A stretch of 8,538 bases of DNA from an uncultured Thermomicrobiales bacterium (lineage in GTDB: Bacteria; Chloroflexota; Chloroflexia; Thermomicrobiales; Thermomicrobiaceae). Under the pieces are notes generated by a model, which saw only the letters and a list, made by a program, of their open reading frames with translations, was not told where the DNA came from and did not search any database. Positions 1 through 6,800 of the stretch are shown piece by piece. The stretch spans positions 1-8,538 of the forward strand of contig CALAGB010000145.1 of assembly GCA_937891245.1 (NCBI GenBank). The letters are read 5' to 3'. Both the position numbers and the translations under genes were made by a program. Within the stretch, counting starts at the first letter, position 1; every line of letters starts with the position of its first letter.

Positions 1-2
1 CG

Positions 3-407
3 ATCCACCGACGCATCGAAAGCCTGGTCGAGGACGGGGTCATTGTCATCCGCGCTTTCGCCAATTCGCGCACGATCGGCCTGCCGAATCACGTCTGGTT
101 CGAGTTGCGTGTGGCGCTCGAAAACATCGCCATGGTGGCGCACGAGATGGCGCGATTCAAGGAATTGCGCTGGGTTGGGATCATTTCAGGCAGTAGCAAC
201 ATCCTGGCCGAAGGCTATTTCACTTCCAACGCTCACCTGCACGCCTTCGTCACCCAGCGGCTGGCGCAGCTAGCCGGCATCCAGCAGCTCGATACGCATC
301 ATGTCCTGAGCCTGGAGAAGTTCGCCTTCGACTGGTCGTCGATGCTGCACGCCGCCGAGGACTACATGACCTCCCCCCTGGAAGCGACCGCGGCCGACGA
401 TCGGTAG
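3..407 (+). CDS. Lrp/AsnC-family transcriptional regulator (5' end missing)
   Basis: The frame is open from the first bases of the window, so the start lies outside it; 134 residues remain. The visible part begins in the recognition helix and wing of the N-terminal winged helix-turn-helix (IHRRIESLVEDGVIVIRAFA). A RAM (ligand-binding/oligomerisation) domain follows: beta-alpha-beta-beta-alpha-beta layout, a central Gly-rich turn (VGIISGSSNILAEGYF), the LHAFVTQRLAQLAGIQQLDT stretch, and a final strand ending in EKFAFDW. Family members bind DNA as dimers or octamers and usually respond to amino acids or other small effectors. The tail after about residue 110 is longer than typical and low in recognisable motifs. 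The gene ends 114 bases before the Ntn-hydrolase gene on the same strand, separated from it by a promoter. Regulation of that neighbour is plausible but inferred. Family assignment is firm; the effector is unknown. Confidence 0.88.
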   Translation: MHRRIESLVEDGVIVIRAFANSRTIGLPNHVWFELRVALENIAMVAHEMARFKELRWVGIISGSSNILAEGYFTSNAHLHAFVTQRLAQLAGIQQLDTHHVLSLEKFAFDWSSMLHAAEDYMTSPLEATAADDR

Positions 408-448
408 GCGGGGCACGGCCGGGGATGAGGGCCCTCCATTCCGTCCAA

Positions 449-477
449 TAGACACGATTTCAATCTGTCGTTATAGT
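449..477 (+). promoter_or_regulatory. Sigma70-type promoter for the GGT-family gene
   Basis: TAGACA (449-454) and TATAGT (472-477) are separated by exactly 17 bases. Each hexamer differs from the sigma70 consensus at one position. The expected transcription start is near 484, giving a leader of roughly 40 bases before the ATG at 522, which carries a strong AGGAGG at 511-516. The promoter lies between the Lrp-type regulator and the hydrolase, so the two need not share a transcript. Found by eye; there is no experimental support. Confidence 0.6.
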
Positions 478-521
478 GACGCCGGAGTCCGCGAACAGTA
501 GATCACCCGAAGGAGGGCGTC

Positions 522-2156
522 ATGGTTTGGCCGAACGAGGGGCTGACGCACCGGCCGTTTGTGGCTGGGCGACGGGGCGCGGTGGCATCGGCGCATCCGC
601 TGGCGTCGCAGGCCGGTCTGAGCATGTTGCAGCAAGGCGGCAACGCCATCGACGCCATCGTGGCGATCGCGGCCACGCTGAACGTTGTCGAGCCATTCAT
701 GTCCGGCGCGGCCGGCGTCGGCTATATGGTCATTCGCCCGGCCGGCGAGTCGCAGCCACTCGTGCTCGATTTCATCGGCCACGCCCCGGCCGGCGCGACG
801 CCCGACCGCTTTCAGGAAGACGGCTCCAAGGACTTCGGCATCCTTTCGCCGCTCGTCCCCGGCTCGCTGGCCGGTTGGCTGACGGCACTGGAGCGTTTCG
901 GTTCGCTCGACCGCGCCAGCGTCTTCGCCCCGGCCATCGAATTCGCCGAGCATGGCTATCCGGTCACCATCAAGAACCACCTCTTCATGTCGCACACGCG
1001 CGATCGCCTGCGCCGGTGGGAAACCTCGAGCCGCTCGTACCTCCTCGATGGCGAGACGCCAAAGCCGGGACAACTGCTCAAGCAACCAGCGCTAGCCCAA
1101 ACCTTCCGCACCATCGTCGAGGGCGGCATGGACGCCTTCTATCGTGGGCCGATCGGCGCGGAGATCGCTCGCTTTTCGCGGGCCAACGGCGGCTTGCTGA
1201 CAACCGAAGAGTTGGCCGCCTTTTCTCCCACCTGGGAAGAGCCGATCTCAACCACCTACCGCGGCTACACCGTCTACTGCCCGCCGTTGCCCTGTAGCGG
1301 CATGCAATACCTGGAGACGCTCAATCTGGTCGAAGGCTTCGATATGGCCGGAAAAGGTCACAACTCGGCCGATTACATTCACACGCTCGCCGAGGCGATG
1401 AAGCTGGCCGTCGCCGATCGCACGACCTACGCACCCGATCCGTCATCACCGATCGACAAGCTGCTCTCCGAGGAATATACCGAGCAACGCCGGAAGCTGA
1501 TCGACCCGGCGCAGGCGGGCTACAGCGGCGGCGAGCGCTATACCTCGACCAAGCACGAGGCGGAGGTGCTGCCCGGCACCTTCAGCGCGCTCGATCGCGA
1601 GAGCACGACGCACTTCGTGGCGGCCGACCTGGCCGGCAATACTGTCGCCTGTACCCAGACGCTGGGCGCCGTTTTCGGCTCGGGCGTCGTACATGGCAAT
1701 ACCGGGCTGGCGCTCAACAACTTCGCCCACTGGTTTGATCTTGATCCGGCCAGCCCGAACGTCATCGCGCCGGGCAAGAAGGTTGAGATGTGCCTGGCGC
1801 CTTCGCAGATCTGGCGCGACGGTGCGCCGTTCTTGATGGTCGGCACACCCGGCTCCTTCGGCATCATGCAGACGACGCCGCAGATGATGATGAACGTGCT
1901 CGATCATCACTACAGCATCCAGGCCGCCATCGAGGCGCCACGTTTCCGCACCAACAACGGCCGCGAACTGCTGGTCGAAGGGCGCGTGCCCGCCGAAGTG
2001 CTCGATGAACTGCGCCAACGCGGTCATGAGGTGCAGGTGCTCGACGACTGGACGCCAATGGTCGGCGGCGGCCAGGGCATTCTGATCGACCCCGACAGCG
2101 GCACCTTCTCGGCCGGTGCCGATCCACGGCGTGATGGGTATGGGCTCGCGTTCTAA
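522..2156 (+). CDS. Gamma-glutamyltransferase-family Ntn hydrolase with atypical substrate pocket
   Basis: This 544-aa protein is close to the usual GGT length. The ATG at 522 is supported by AGGAGG five bases upstream. There is no signal peptide, so a cytoplasmic enzyme is likely. GGT-family precursors cleave themselves, and the new N-terminal Thr of the small subunit is the nucleophile. Here that is Thr362 in STTHF, followed by AADLAGNTVACTQTLGAVFG, GNTGLALNN (about 392-400) and GTPGS (441-445, the oxyanion-hole GSPGG equivalent). Processing would give chains of about 361 and 183 residues. The large chain shows typical GGT features: GGNAIDA near residue 40, PLVPGSLAGW, and YRGYTVYCPPLPCSG from residue 246. 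The residues that hold the gamma-glutamyl group in E. coli GGT are not kept: Arg114 aligns with Ile85, Asn411 with Gly382, Asp433 with Trp404, and Ser462-Ser463 with Met423-Cys424. It is therefore probably a related amidohydrolase or acylase, not a glutathione-cleaving GGT. The fold and autoprocessing are confident; the substrate is unknown. Confidence 0.9.
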   Translation: MVWPNEGLTHRPFVAGRRGAVASAHPLASQAGLSMLQQGGNAIDAIVAIAATLNVVEPFMSGAAGVGYMVIRPAGESQPLVLDFIGHAPAGATPDRFQEDGSKDFGILSPLVPGSLAGWLTALERFGSLDRASVFAPAIEFAEHGYPVTIKNHLFMSHTRDRLRRWETSSRSYLLDGETPKPGQLLKQPALAQTFRTIVEGGMDAFYRGPIGAEIARFSRANGGLLTTEELAAFSPTWEEPISTTYRGYTVYCPPLPCSGMQYLETLNLVEGFDMAGKGHNSADYIHTLAEAMKLAVADRTTYAPDPSSPIDKLLSEEYTEQRRKLIDPAQAGYSGGERYTSTKHEAEVLPGTFSALDRESTTHFVAADLAGNTVACTQTLGAVFGSGVVHGNTGLALNNFAHWFDLDPASPNVIAPGKKVEMCLAPSQIWRDGAPFLMVGTPGSFGIMQTTPQMMMNVLDHHYSIQAAIEAPRFRTNNGRELLVEGRVPAEVLDELRQRGHEVQVLDDWTPMVGGGQGILIDPDSGTFSAGADPRRDGYGLAF

Positions 2157-2503
2157 GCGCGAGCTCGACGACTCACGCGACGCGGTCGCTCGCATGCTGG
2201 GTGAGGGAGCCGCTCCTCATTGCTCAGGAGCGCGGCCGACTTTCGCGTGTCATATGTTGACACGGCAAGGACCACGCGTAGTTCGGCGTAGCTGGGTGCA
2301 GCAAAATCGGACGATCCTTGCAAATCAGCCGACTACTCATTGGAGGTGCTTTCGTTTCAGTCTCCACTTCATCATGCTGTTCAATACGCCAGCCCTCATC
2401 ACAGCAATGCGTAATCTTAGGCCTATCTGAACGGTAGAACTCTCGTCAATTTTCCTCCGCCAATCTGGCGTTGATCTTGACGGGCTACGGCTATAGATCC
2501 AGT
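2157..2503. other. Gene-free stretch between the GGT-family gene and the IS-disrupted gene
   Basis: About 350 bases hold no reading frame with recognisable protein features. The sequence is visibly more AT-rich than the flanking GGT-family gene. It contains a short hairpin near the start (2211-2232). A TTGACA at 2257-2262 is followed 16 bases later by only a weak TAGTTC, so it is not convincing as a promoter. A tiny perfect hairpin, CGCCA-ATC-TGGCG, sits at 2458-2470. A possible TTGATC-15-TATAGA element (2471-2497) would place transcription start almost on the ATG at 2504. None of these is strong. Confidence 0.5.
2211..2232 (+). terminator. Possible terminator hairpin after the GGT-family gene
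   Basis: CGCTCCT (2211-2217) and AGGAGCG (2226-2232) form a perfect 7-bp stem with an 8-base loop, 54 bases past the stop codon. Only a short TTT follows, after several GC-rich bases, so it is not a textbook intrinsic terminator. Confidence 0.3.
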
Positions 2504-2623
2504 ATGGACTTACGGTATTTCATTTTGTTCTTTATCAGCCAAATCTGCGGAACGCATATAGCCGGACTATTCCACTTACGACGAGTTATCGACGCCTCCG
2601 CTTCAACAATGTGGAGTACACAA

Positions 2624-2644
2624 CTAGAGCGTGTTATGCACTTG
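2624..2644. repeat. Left IS end: target duplication CTAG plus inverted repeat
   Basis: CTAG (2624-2627) is followed by the 17-base inverted repeat (2628-2644) that matches the right end without a mismatch. Similarity stops at 2645, where the left end has C and the right-end complement has G. Confidence 0.9.
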
Positions 2645-3505
2645 CCGGTGGCGCGAGAACGGAAAAGAGCCGGTGCAGCATCAGACACCCAAACGCGACG
2701 AAATGCAGTCCAGCGACCGTCTCCGGCAACCGCTCGTAGTCGCGGACCAAACGCCGGAAGCGTGTTTTCCAGGCGAACGAACGCTCGACCACCCAGCGAC
2801 GGGGCAACAACACGAAGCCATGCTTGGCCTCCGGCAGCTTGACCACCTGCAGTGTGATGCCGTGCTCGGCCGCCGCTTGGGCCGGGATGTCGCCCGTATA
2901 ACCTTCGTCGACGAAGACCAGTTCGACCTGCGCTCCGGTCGCGTCTGGCACCGCCTGCGCCAACGGATCGACCTGGGCGCGATCCGGTGCGTTGGCCGGG
3001 GTCACGAACAAGGCCAAGAGCTGGCCCAAGGTATCGACCGCCAGATGCACCTTCGTACCCTTCTTTCGCTTATGGCCATCGTAGCCCGCGCGCTGGCCAC
3101 TCTCCGGCGTGCTTTGCAGGGGTTGGCTGTCAAAGATAGCCGCCGACGGCTGGGCGTTCCGATCCGCAGCGAGTCGCAAGATCAGCCGCAGATCCTCCAC
3201 CATGGCGGGAAAACAGCCCGCCGTGATCCAGCGTTGGGTCTGCTGATAGACCGCCTCCCAGCGGGGAAGATCATGGGGCAGCGGGCGCCAAGGTGCTCCC
3301 GTTCGCACGATCCAGCGCAGCGCGTTGAAGAGTTCCCGCAACTCGTGATGCCGCTGGGGAGCCTCTTCGGTCATCAAAGTCAGGTACGGAGCCACGAACG
3401 CCCATTCGGCATCGGTGACATCTGACGGATAGGGTTGGCGTGGTTGATTGGAAGTACTCATCTTCCCAGTCTAACAACCGCGTCGACCCAAGTGCATAAC
3501 ACGCT
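2628..3505 (-). mobile_element. Complete IS5-family insertion sequence (878 bp)
   Basis: The element is bounded by perfect 17-bp terminal inverted repeats beginning AGCGTGTTATGC and flanked on both sides by CTAG. That fits the YTAR-type targets of IS5-family elements. Because CTAG is palindromic, the limits could instead be drawn with a TA duplication, moving each end by one base; the restored target is the same either way. Inside is one intact transposase gene on the minus strand that fills nearly the whole element, and its stop codon lies within the left inverted repeat. Perfect ends and an undamaged transposase suggest recent insertion. The element interrupts a small gene on the plus strand. 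Confidence 0.92.
2634..3461 (-). CDS. IS5-family DDE transposase
   Basis: This 275-aa protein starts at the ATG complementary to 3459-3461 and ends with a TAA inside the left inverted repeat. It catalyses cut-and-paste type movement of the surrounding element. The N-terminal part (about 11-95) carries the IS5-type domain YPSDVTDAEWAFVAPYL, then LFNALRWIVRTGAPWRPLP and WEAVYQQTQRW. The RNase H-like core follows. The apparent catalytic triad is Asp111 (AIFDSQPLQST), Asp185 (LVFVDEGYTG) and Glu227 (RRWVVERSFAW), with the typical Y/R-rich DYERLPET and a hydrophobic end. Length and motifs match an intact single-frame transposase with no frameshift, so the element may still be mobile. The upstream ribosome binding site is weak (GGGAAG directly before the ATG), which fits low transposase expression. 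The plus-strand frame over the same bases is a shadow. Confidence 0.95.
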   Translation of the reverse strand: MSTSNQPRQPYPSDVTDAEWAFVAPYLTLMTEEAPQRHHELRELFNALRWIVRTGAPWRPLPHDLPRWEAVYQQTQRWITAGCFPAMVEDLRLILRLAADRNAQPSAAIFDSQPLQSTPESGQRAGYDGHKRKKGTKVHLAVDTLGQLLALFVTPANAPDRAQVDPLAQAVPDATGAQVELVFVDEGYTGDIPAQAAAEHGITLQVVKLPEAKHGFVLLPRRWVVERSFAWKTRFRRLVRDYERLPETVAGLHFVAFGCLMLHRLFSVLAPPASA

Positions 3506-3509
3506 CTAG
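3489..3509. repeat. Right IS end: inverted repeat plus target duplication CTAG
   Basis: The inverted repeat CAAGTGCATAACACGCT (3489-3505) is followed by CTAG (3506-3509). It is the exact reverse complement of the left end. Confidence 0.9.
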
Positions 3510-3962
3510 AGTTTGGGCCGTATGTTACGAGCAATGATCAGGTTACTTCCGTAACGATTCAACGCCCGACTGGTGAATGGAGTGCCGATCCGATTTTGAT
3601 CGATGGGGAATGGTTGCGTGTTAGCCAGGTCGAGTATGACGCGGGACGTCGGCAATTGGTCATTATCGTCGTCAATACTGAACCCGTGAAGACGGCCTCT
3701 GTACTGTTTCTTGGCGTTGACGCGTCACACTCGATTGTGGCCGTGGATCAAGATGGACGGCAGTACCAGTATCAGTCGGAGTCGACCGGAATGCGTCGTG
3801 AGAGTGACACCGTCCTCGGAGCGGGCACCAGCACCGTAGAGTTTGACGGCATCGACGACAGTGTTCAGCAGCTGACGCTGACGGTCAGCCATTCCGGCAT
3901 TCTGCTTCGAGGGCCATGGTCGGTCCCGCTACAGTTGCCGTAGATGCTTGTCTAGTTGTGCT

Positions 3963-4009
3963 CAAGGCTGTCGAAGCCAATGACTCATCATCAGTGATTG
4001 ACAGCCTTG
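3963..4009 (+). terminator. Long inverted repeat downstream of the disrupted gene
   Basis: CAAGGCTGTC (3963-3972) and GACAGCCTTG (4000-4009) form a perfect 10-bp stem. Inside it, AATGACT (3979-3985) can pair with AGTGATT (3993-3999) with one mismatch, extending the structure. It begins 20 bases after the stop codon of the disrupted gene and ends 13 bases before the ATG of the lipoprotein gene. No T-run follows. It could be a factor-dependent terminator, an mRNA-processing hairpin, or a control element for the lipoprotein start. Confidence 0.4.
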
Positions 4010-4022
4010 GGCTAAATCCTTG

Positions 4023-5177
4023 ATGGTAGGTGGAGTGTTGCTGTTTCTAATCGAATGTCATCGGGCCGAATCTATTCCCGAATGTCTAGGCACGAATAGA
4101 TTTCATGACCTCCAGGCGTATTGCCGGTTCAATCCTCGGAGACTCCTCATCGTTGCGAGTATCGCCCTCGTTTTGCTGCTCACCGTCGGGGCGTGTGGTA
4201 GCGCTACGGCAACCGGTACGGTTCCCGCGGGTCTGGAAACGACATCGGTCACCAGTAACCCTGGCAGTCAAGCGATATCGAGTTCTCCAACGTCCACTGC
4301 TGGCCTACCGGAGACGGTCACGGCCAGCGATATCGCGATCACGCTCAACTCCGTCGAAGCGACCGACGGGTCCACAAAGTTTGACCTCACCATTCATTTG
4401 CCAACAGACATCGCCCAATCAGCGGAGCCGTTCGTTCTGGGGCCGATCTTCGCCACCGATGTAGAGGTCGAAGGTGTGAGCGCCAGAACGAACGATCCGC
4501 GGACAAGCGGCCCCGGCCATGCACCAGGTCAAGTGAACGAGCCTATCTCGCTAACCTACGGCCCCGTGACGGACCCAGCGAAACCGCTCACCTTGACGTT
4601 GGTTCGGTTGCGACTATCGAAGACACCGACGAATCCCACTACCATCCAGGGTCCGTGGGTGTTTCAAATTGCACCGCAAAGAGACGTGGCGCCGTCGCCA
4701 TCACTACAGGCCCCGCCCGCGGTTTCGACACTCCCAACACCACGAGCGGACGGCGAGATCGTGCTCAGCTTCAGCCAGGCGCAGGAACTGGCATCATTTA
4801 CGTTGGTCAAACCCGCATGGGTGCCGCCGTACCTTACCTACCGCGGTGTTGTCGTGCCGGAATGGAACGGAGCCGAACCGCCGGGGTCACTTGTCGAGCA
4901 CATCATGTTCGTCTTTGATCCGCCAAACATCTACGCCCAGTTAAGCGAGTCGAGCACATATGTCCCGACCGCGATCCTGGGCGCATCCACACCGACCACG
5001 AAAACGATCGCGGGCCACTCGATCACCCGCACGGACGTAACGGCGCTCAATGGAACTCCGATGGAATATTATCGATGGCAAGATCAAGGGACCACCTTCG
5101 AACTGACGGCCAACATCACGGACCCAGTGACCGTCGATGACCTGGAACACATAATCGCCTCAATGTTCGATCAGTGA
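4023..5177 (+). CDS. Lipoprotein with C-terminal DUF4367-like domain
   Basis: The protein has 384 residues from the ATG at 4023. A lipoprotein signal is clear: RRLLIVASIALVLLLTVGAC, with the lipidated Cys near residue 58. The mature protein would be anchored outside the cytoplasmic membrane. A Ser/Thr/Pro-rich linker (about 59-98) leads to an Ig-like beta domain (about 99-218) that ends in GPWVFQIAP. After a second Pro-rich linker, the C-terminal region (about 246-384) has the DUF4367 layout: LSFSQAQELASFTLVKPAWVPP, a long central sheet, then GTPMEYYRWQDQGTTFEL and a last helix VDDLEHIIASMF. Such domains occur on extracellular and anti-sigma-linked proteins; the function is unknown. The start is doubtful. 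The only in-frame starts lie about 35-40 codons before the signal's arginines, with poor ribosome binding sites. An ATG at 4105 in another frame suggests either a long leader or a frameshift. The broken gene upstream appears to carry a related domain. Confidence 0.78.
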   Translation: MVGGVLLFLIECHRAESIPECLGTNRFHDLQAYCRFNPRRLLIVASIALVLLLTVGACGSATATGTVPAGLETTSVTSNPGSQAISSSPTSTAGLPETVTASDIAITLNSVEATDGSTKFDLTIHLPTDIAQSAEPFVLGPIFATDVEVEGVSARTNDPRTSGPGHAPGQVNEPISLTYGPVTDPAKPLTLTLVRLRLSKTPTNPTTIQGPWVFQIAPQRDVAPSPSLQAPPAVSTLPTPRADGEIVLSFSQAQELASFTLVKPAWVPPYLTYRGVVVPEWNGAEPPGSLVEHIMFVFDPPNIYAQLSESSTYVPTAILGASTPTTKTIAGHSITRTDVTALNGTPMEYYRWQDQGTTFELTANITDPVTVDDLEHIIASMFDQ

Positions 5178-5239
5178 TCAAACGCACCAGGATCGATCTC
5201 CCCAGCGGCGACTTCGCGAACAGCGGGGGCAATCGCATG

Positions 5240-5258
5240 CACTGCTCGGCCCGCAGTG
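5240..5258. terminator. Possible bidirectional terminator between convergent genes
   Basis: CACTGC (5240-5245) and GCAGTG (5253-5258) form a perfect 6-bp stem around a 7-base loop. It lies in the 94-base gap where the plus-strand lipoprotein gene and the minus-strand ligase gene converge. It has no flanking T-run in either direction, so support comes mainly from its position. Confidence 0.3.
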
Positions 5259-5271
5259 TGTCCAGATCTCG

Positions 5272-6792
5272 TCAGCCGTGAACCCGAATCATCCCGTCGT
5301 GCCGGCCCGTTTCGCGTTCGGCGGCCAGCGCGGTGCGGCGGATCTTGCCGGCCTCGTTGCGCGGGAGCTGGGTTACGAACTCGTAGGTTTTCGGCGCCTT
5401 CCAGGCGGCGATGCGCTCGCGCACGTGCGCGTTGAGTTCCGCGATCGAGGGTGGGTTGGCCGGATCGCGCGGCTCGATGATGGCGTGGACGCGGCGGCCC
5501 CACTCTTCGTCCGGCACGCCGATCACCACGACATCGGCCAGCCCCGGATGCTCGCTCAGGGCCGCTTCGACTTCAGCCGGATAGACGTTGGCGCCGCCTG
5601 AGACGATCATGTCAACCCGGCGATCGGCGATGTAGAGATAGCCGTCTTCGTCAAGCCAGCCGAGGTCACCAAGGCTTGCGAAGCCATGTTCCGTGAATTT
5701 CACGGGCGCCGCCCCCACATAATGGAAGGTCGGTGTCGAGCCATCGCGCCGTTTCAGGAAGATCTCGCCAACCTCTCCCGGTGGCAGCGGATTGCGTGCT
5801 TCGTCGAGGATGCGGATCTCGCTGATAGCCGAGCGGCCGACGCTTCCCCAATGCGCCAGCCATTCATCGCCGCGAATGATCGTCGAGCCGATCCCTTCGG
5901 CCGAACCGTAGACCTCGTACACCTTCTCCGGCCCAAGCTTGTCGATCCAGACCTGTTTGAGCCAGACCGGGCAGACGGCCGCTGAGGAATGCATGGCGTC
6001 GAAGCTGGAGAAGTCGCGCTGCGCGAAATCGGGCAGCAACGCCAACCGGCGCATCAGGATCGGCGGCAGATAGGCGTACGAGACGCGATAGCGTTCGATC
6101 AGATCGGCCGCGCGCACGGCATCGAACTTCTCCATCACCAGCAATGTATGATCATCCGCCAGACCGGTGAACGACTGCAAGAAGGGCGAGTTGTGATAGA
6201 GTGGGGCGGCGAGCAGTTGTGTCTGCCCCTGGCGTGTACCGAGCCTGCGCCCGGATTCGATACCCGCGACCGGGTTCCAGGCGCGATCGATGATCAGTTT
6301 CGGGTTTCCGGTCGAGCCGCCCGATCCGATCGCCTTGCCGGGATGCGGAACGTCAGGAAGCGGATCATCGGAACACGCGTCGGTGTCACGCAACGCCTGC
6401 GGCGCCAGAACCGGCCAGTCGAGGCCGTCCCACTCCGCTAACACCAGCGCCGGTTGCGCCAGTTGCAGGATCGCGTTCCGCTCCCGCGGTGGGAGGATGG
6501 CACGGAGTGGCAGCACGCGCGCACCGAGCTTCCAGGCGGCGATGGTGAACAGGATCATCTCGGGCGAGTTCCAGACGCCGGTCACGACCATGGAGTTGCC
6601 GGAAACCCCGCGATCCGCCAGGAGACGCGCGATCTGATTCGTCTGGCGTTCGAGCGTCGCCCAGGAGAGCGTCTGCTCGCCACCGGAGAGTGCGGCGAAG
6701 ATGATCGCCGCGCGCTCCGGATGCTCCCCGGCCAGCCGCGCGATGCGGCGCATGAACGATTCGTCGTTTGGCACCGGCTCGGAATCGGCCAT
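5272..6792 (-). CDS. AMP-binding acyl-CoA synthetase (carboxylate-CoA ligase)
   Basis: This 506-aa protein belongs to the adenylate-forming superfamily. It should activate a carboxylic acid with ATP to an acyl-AMP and pass it to CoA in the cytoplasm. I chose the ATG at 6792 because GAGGAG lies 8 bases upstream; an in-frame ATG at 6837 lacks such a site. Motifs in order: phosphate loop GSGGSTGNPKLI (about 156-167), APLYHNSPF, acyl-adenylate motif YGSAEG (about 295-300), GDLGWLDEDGYLYIADRRVD (from about 375) with the ribose-binding Asp and hinge region, SGGANVYPAEVE, and the C-terminal LPRNEAGKIRR, whose Lys (about 483) is the adenylation lysine. All are intact, so the enzyme is probably active. 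The GGST version of the phosphate loop, where most members have SGTTG, is seen in ligases of bile-acid/steroid or aryl-acid type. The substrate cannot be fixed from sequence. It lies downstream of the DUF4188 gene, with a structured 105-base gap between them. Confidence 0.92.
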   Translation of the reverse strand: MADSEPVPNDESFMRRIARLAGEHPERAAIIFAALSGGEQTLSWATLERQTNQIARLLADRGVSGNSMVVTGVWNSPEMILFTIAAWKLGARVLPLRAILPPRERNAILQLAQPALVLAEWDGLDWPVLAPQALRDTDACSDDPLPDVPHPGKAIGSGGSTGNPKLIIDRAWNPVAGIESGRRLGTRQGQTQLLAAPLYHNSPFLQSFTGLADDHTLLVMEKFDAVRAADLIERYRVSYAYLPPILMRRLALLPDFAQRDFSSFDAMHSSAAVCPVWLKQVWIDKLGPEKVYEVYGSAEGIGSTIIRGDEWLAHWGSVGRSAISEIRILDEARNPLPPGEVGEIFLKRRDGSTPTFHYVGAAPVKFTEHGFASLGDLGWLDEDGYLYIADRRVDMIVSGGANVYPAEVEAALSEHPGLADVVVIGVPDEEWGRRVHAIIEPRDPANPPSIAELNAHVRERIAAWKAPKTYEFVTQLPRNEAGKIRRTALAAERETGRHDGMIRVHG

Positions 6793-6800
6793 TTCACGCG

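Larger units (their letters stand above)
2504..3943 (+). pseudogene. Uncharacterised small gene split by the IS5-family insertion
   Basis: The left piece (2504-2626, 41 codons, beginning MDLRYFILFF) and the right piece (3509-3943, 144 codons plus stop) are in the same frame and join without a stop once the element and one CTAG copy are removed. The restored protein would have about 185 residues. Its N-terminus contains a hydrophobic stretch (YFILFFISQICG) that could be a membrane anchor or weak signal. The start is uncertain, since an in-frame TTG at 2471 also exists. The right piece reads as an all-beta, Ig-like domain with alternating hydrophobic strands (GEWLRVSQVEYD, RRQLVIIVVNTEP, QQLTLTVSHSGILL) and ends in GPWSVPLQLP. 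The lipoprotein gene downstream has a comparable domain ending in GPWVFQIAP. Read-through from the left piece enters the IS and stops at 2842, so no full-length product can be made. I do not recognise the family and assign no function. Confidence 0.7.

Noticed and set aside
471..1085. Minus-strand open frame of 204 codons across the start of the GGT-family gene
   Set aside because: It covers the promoter, ribosome binding site and N-terminal coding region of the hydrolase. The translation is Arg-rich and featureless.
1884..1896. Short GAT/ATG triplet run as a microsatellite
   Set aside because: It is only a few units long and encodes the conserved Met/Asn-rich helix of the GGT-family small subunit, so it is explained by coding sequence.
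1446..2195. Minus-strand open frame of 249 codons antisense to the GGT-family gene
   Set aside because: It runs through the conserved small-subunit region of the hydrolase. It has no ribosome binding site and a composition typical of an antisense shadow.
2257..2284. TTGACA followed by TAGTTC as a promoter for the disrupted gene
   Set aside because: The -10 match is poor and it lies more than 200 bases before the likely start, so support is too weak to call.
2631..3425. Plus-strand open frame of 264 codons inside the IS
   Set aside because: It is antisense to the transposase with its DDE residues in order, and has no motif of its own.
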